DNA from: Paulinella micropora
Lineage: Eukaryota; Cercozoa; Imbricatea; Euglyphida; Paulinellidae
Assembly: GCA_019918135.1 (NCBI GenBank)
Contig: WBZZ01001386.1
Coordinates: 1 to 40,000 of the forward strand
Direction: 5' to 3'
Length of the DNA stretch: 40,000 nucleotides
Below the pieces are notes generated by a model. That model saw only the letters and a program-made list of their open reading frames with translations. It did no database searches and had not been told where the DNA came from. Below are positions 37,246-40,000 of this stretch, one piece after another; position 1 is the stretch's first letter, and the number at the start of each line of letters is the position of its first letter. The position numbers were made by a program, and so were the translations under genes.

Positions 37246-38297
37246 CGAAGATCAGCCCGCATGGCCCATCATCGTCCAGATATGGAAAGCCGCCGGACTG
37301 AAGGTGGATGAGGCTCTAGGCTCGATCAGCGACGACTTGGAGGAGTTATTTGTTAAGCCGGAAGGGGCGGAAGTCAACGATCGTGAAGTAGTGGTCAAGG
37401 AGGAAAAGGAAGAAGAAGGAACGCTAAGACAGCCCGAGCCGGAGGAGTCAACGGGCGAACAAAGGGAGGTGACTCGTAGCATGAGTGTGGAAGTGCCGGC
37501 AAAGGAGTGGGGCTGGAATTGGGCCAAGAAGACCTACGGCCCGGAATGGAAAAGTAAGACCCGGAAGGGTGCAGTGGAAGGGGAGTGTGATCCCATTCGC
37601 AAAGGCAAGAAGCTGCAGCCAGCTCGTTTCGTCCGCTTTGAAGGCAAGGAAACGGAGAACGAAGTTGAGAGAATGCTTGACACTGAGATCCTCAAGTGGG
37701 CCGTACGCGAACGGGCGCTGGCGGCTACATTTACTCGTCCGGTGTCGGAGAAGGAAGCTACTGCTTCGGGGAAGTTTGAGGATGCCCGAGCGCAGGAGAT
37801 CGCCACCCTGTGGGCGCAAGGATGTTTCCGGAGGCGGAAAAGAGAGTCAGTTCCGACGCGTGACTTGTGCCGGGGGAGATACGCAGATGCAACCAAGGAA
37901 TCGGGGGGCAAGGTGTTAAAGTACAAGAGTAGGCTGGTGGCCAAGGGATACTCTATGGTTCAAGGAGAACACTATGGGCAACGCACGTTCCCAACCCCCT
38001 GCACCATGAGTATACTGGGCTTCTTCCTGCTGGTGACGTTCTACGACCTCGCATTGGGCAATGCAAGTTCGATGTGGGTACGGCCTGCATAGAGGCCGAG
38101 GTGGAAGAAGCGGGAATGCGACCTACCTACCTGGCACAACATGTTGTACCACCGTTCGGTTTTGAGGAGGAGGGGTACATATGGGAAATGGTAAGGGCGC
38201 TGTACGGGCGCCCGCATGCCGGGAGGAAGTTGTGGGTACAAGTGCTGGTGCCTTTTATGGTGGCGCACCGGAGTTGGGCCGAACCATCAAGTTGTTC
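37124..38297 (+). pseudogene. Reverse transcriptase of Copia B, catalytic YVDD block missing
   Basis: From 37124 a Glu-rich linker leads to the RT start (VSEKEATASGKFEDARAQEI) and LKYKSRLVAKGYSMVQGEHY, the copia RT block 1. After a frameshift near 38085, GFEEEGYIWEMVRALYGRPH and AGRKLWVQVLVPFMVAHRSW correspond to the LYGLKQAPRAW region. The next expected block, with YVDD, is absent in all frames, and the sequence moves on to RNase H-side sequence. A deletion of around 150-200 bases is inferred. Confidence 0.7.
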
Positions 38298-39211
38298 AGG
38301 AGACATTCATAAGGGAGGCCAGCGAGCGTCTCAAGACCAAGGACCTAGCAGCAGTGGATTCACCTTGGTTGATGCCCGGGTACAGGGAAGGAGTTCCCAG
38401 CGTGATGGAGGAGTTCTCACCGTACCACATTTGTGGAATACTGATCTGGGTTCGAGTGACTCGTCATGAAACGCTTGGGCCTGTGGGAGAGATGGCGCGC
38501 TTCGCATCCAAGCCCGAGGAGCTCCCCTTTCAGGAGGCGGAACAAGTGATGCGGTACCTCCAGGGAACCGCCAAGCGGGGAGCTCGTTTCTACCAGAAGG
38601 AGAGCACGCGCCTTACGTCATACCCAGACGCGAATTGGAAGGGAGACTGGGGGGATCGACGCGCGCGGTTAGCAGTGATACATTTCCTGCTAGGGGGTTC
38701 AGTGAACCCGGTGTGCATGAAGCGCACCATCACCGTGGAATTGCCGAAGCCACGGGGACCACGAAGCAAGGAACGGCGGGAGAAGCTGCTGGCTAAGCAA
38801 CCTGCATTGGTCGCGGAGGCGATGGGGACGTTACCGCCCCCAGAGGAAAAGATACCGGAGGGTCACGTGCGTATGGAAGCTCCTCCGGAGGAATCGACCT
38901 GCGAGGCTGAGATCTACGCTTTGGACGCTTCCCTGCACAGACAGGAAAAGATCGCGAATTTCATCAACGGTATCGCCGGGGGGAGAGTGGCCAAAGACTT
39001 GGCCAAACAAGGGTGGGGTAAACCACCTGTGGTGTATGAAGACAACAAGGGAGCTATTGATCTGGGCACAACCAACATTTACCGCCAGAAGTTGGATCAC
39101 ATTGATCTGCGCTATGCCTACGTCAACGCAATGATCCTGGCTGGAAAGGCGTTGTTGGAAAAGATCGGTTCAGCAGACAACTACGGTGATGCCAATACAA
39201 AACGGCAGTGG
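38298..39211 (+). CDS. RNase H and C-terminal part of Copia B Pol
   Basis: SYPDANWKGDWGDRRARLAV holds the first Asp (38637-38639), STCEAEIYALDASLHRQEKI the Glu and VVYEDNKGAIDLGTTNIYRQ the next Asp, then LDHIDLRYAYVNAMILAGKA. The final SADNYGDANTKRQWEP is the expected end of Pol. The frame does not stop but runs into the CTATCTATT array as LSILSVLSLL to about 39709, which is an artefact. Confidence 0.75.
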
Positions 39212-39740
39212 GAACCTGTTCTATCTATTCTATCTGTTCTATCTCTTCTATCTATTCTATCTATACTCACTGTCCTAAATGTTCTATCTGTCCTATCTGA
39301 GTCCTATCTGTCCTATCTTTCCTATCTTTCCTATATGTCCTATTTGTCCTATCGTTCCATTCTATTCTATCTATTCTATCTATTCTATCTATTCTATCTA
39401 TTCTGTCTTTTTTATCTATTTTACCTGTTTTATCTATTCTACCTGTTTTATCTTTTCTATCTGTCTTATCTAGTCTATCTGTTTTATCTATTCTATCTAT
39501 TCTATCTATTCTTTCTATTCTATTCTTTCTATTCTATCTATTCTATTCTTTCTATTCTATCTGTTCTATCTGTTCTATCTGTTTTATCTGTTCTATCTGT
39601 TCTATCTGTCCTATCTTTCCTATCTTTCCTATATGTCCTATATGTTCTATCGTTCTATCTATTCTATCTATTCTATCTATTCTATCTATTCTATCTATTC
39701 TATATATAATTCTATCTATTCTATCTATTCTATCTATTCG
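39212..39740 (+). repeat. CTATCTATT array in the 3' region of Copia B, copy of 20860-21375
   Basis: The irregular landmarks (CTATACTCACTGTCCTAAAT, CTATCTGAGTCC, and the TCTATATATAATTC interruption) are in the same order as in the array at 20.9-21.4 kb. The match ends a few bases before TATATATATGTATTAATGCC. Confidence 0.9.
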
Positions 39741-39763
39741 TATATATATGTATTAATGCCGTC

Positions 39764-39772
39764 AAGGGGGAG
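39764..39772 (+). other. Polypurine tract of Copia B
   Basis: AAGGGGGAG lies directly before the LTR start CTTAGGAAGTG, as in element A. Confidence 0.7.
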
Positions 39773-40000
39773 CTTAGGAAGTGAATTAAGTGATGGAATT
39801 ATTACAACCGGTATATACGTTAGTTAATATATATAGTTATAGTAGTATGGGGGAAAAGGGATATTTACTGGTGTGGGTGGAATTGGTGCCACCAATGCCA
39901 ATATGCCTGTACGGATACCTTTCATTTTATGACTTAGTGACCTGCATCAACTGTTTCGTTTGTTTGGCGGGATTTTGTCTGTATTGATTGAATAACCTAT
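39773..40000 (+). repeat. 3' LTR of Copia B, cut by the window end
   Basis: It begins CTTAGGAAGTGAATTAAG and matches the 5' LTR from 23666 to about 23900 with several differences (for example CTGCATCAACTG versus CTGCGGCATCAACTG). The remaining part and the outer target duplication are outside the window. Confidence 0.9.

Larger units (their letters stand above)
23666..40000 (+). mobile_element. Ty1/copia retrotransposon B (outer, older, interrupted by A)
   Basis: 5' LTR at 23666-23994, gag split by element A, then zinc knuckles, a long spacer region, protease, integrase, reverse transcriptase, RNase H, a microsatellite block, polypurine tract and a 3' LTR cut by the window end. The PR-IN-RT-RH order identifies copia. 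The reading frames are broken many times and the YVDD block is missing, so it is dead. The visible part of the two LTRs differs by several substitutions and indels (roughly 7% by eye). Confidence 0.85.

Noticed and set aside
38216..39709. Extension of the Copia B RNase H frame by about 165 codons
   Set aside because: The extra part is only the CTATCTATT array read in frame. Pol homology ends at about 39211.

Overview
The window is eukaryotic, most likely from a protist or alga. It holds an integrated, decaying polinton-like virus or virophage-like element (about 1-18.5 kb), a microsatellite-rich zone with a split DDE transposase-like gene (about 19.2-22.7 kb), and two Ty1/copia retrotransposons, one nested in the other (23.7-40 kb). 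No bacterial operon logic, rRNA or convincing tRNA was seen. The host cannot be named from the sequence.

Viral element (1-18.5 kb, AT-rich). The left edge cuts a broken rve-type integrase. A virion block on the plus strand follows: a long S74-type fibre (frameshifted), a two-span membrane protein, a small unknown protein, the packaging ATPase, a small Gly/Lys-rich protein, an adenain-like maturation protease, the minor capsid (penton) protein, the double-jelly-roll-type major capsid protein and a second fibre-like attachment protein (frameshifted). The minus strand then carries two paralogous small proteins, a protein-primed family B DNA polymerase (two in-frame stops and a frameshift) and three small proteins, one zinc-finger-like. 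ATPase, penton and major capsid are open. Integrase, polymerase and both fibres are broken, and the protease gene probably has a frameshift near its 5' end. Many gene ends carry perfect inverted repeats. One intergenic repeat occurs three times and shows compensatory base changes in its stems.

Middle (18.5-23.7 kb). After about 0.8 kb without a clear gene comes a DDE_3-type (IS630/Tc1-mariner-like) transposase-related gene. I infer at least three exons, separated by introns of about 2.35 kb and 0.39 kb that consist largely of microsatellites. The long open frames in the 9-bp CTATCTATT arrays are artefacts of a repeat unit divisible by three.

Right (23.7-40 kb). Copia element B has its 5' LTR at 23.67 kb and its 3' LTR running off the window. 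Its gag is interrupted by Copia element A (25,218-32,066), which has about 297-bp LTRs and a 5-bp target duplication CTCAA. Both have gag, a long spacer region, aspartic protease, integrase, reverse transcriptase and RNase H. A encodes a MYND-type zinc finger between gag and protease. B has lost the reverse transcriptase YVDD block and carries a near copy of the CTATCTATT array just before its 3' LTR. LTR divergence (A low, B higher) agrees with the nesting order.
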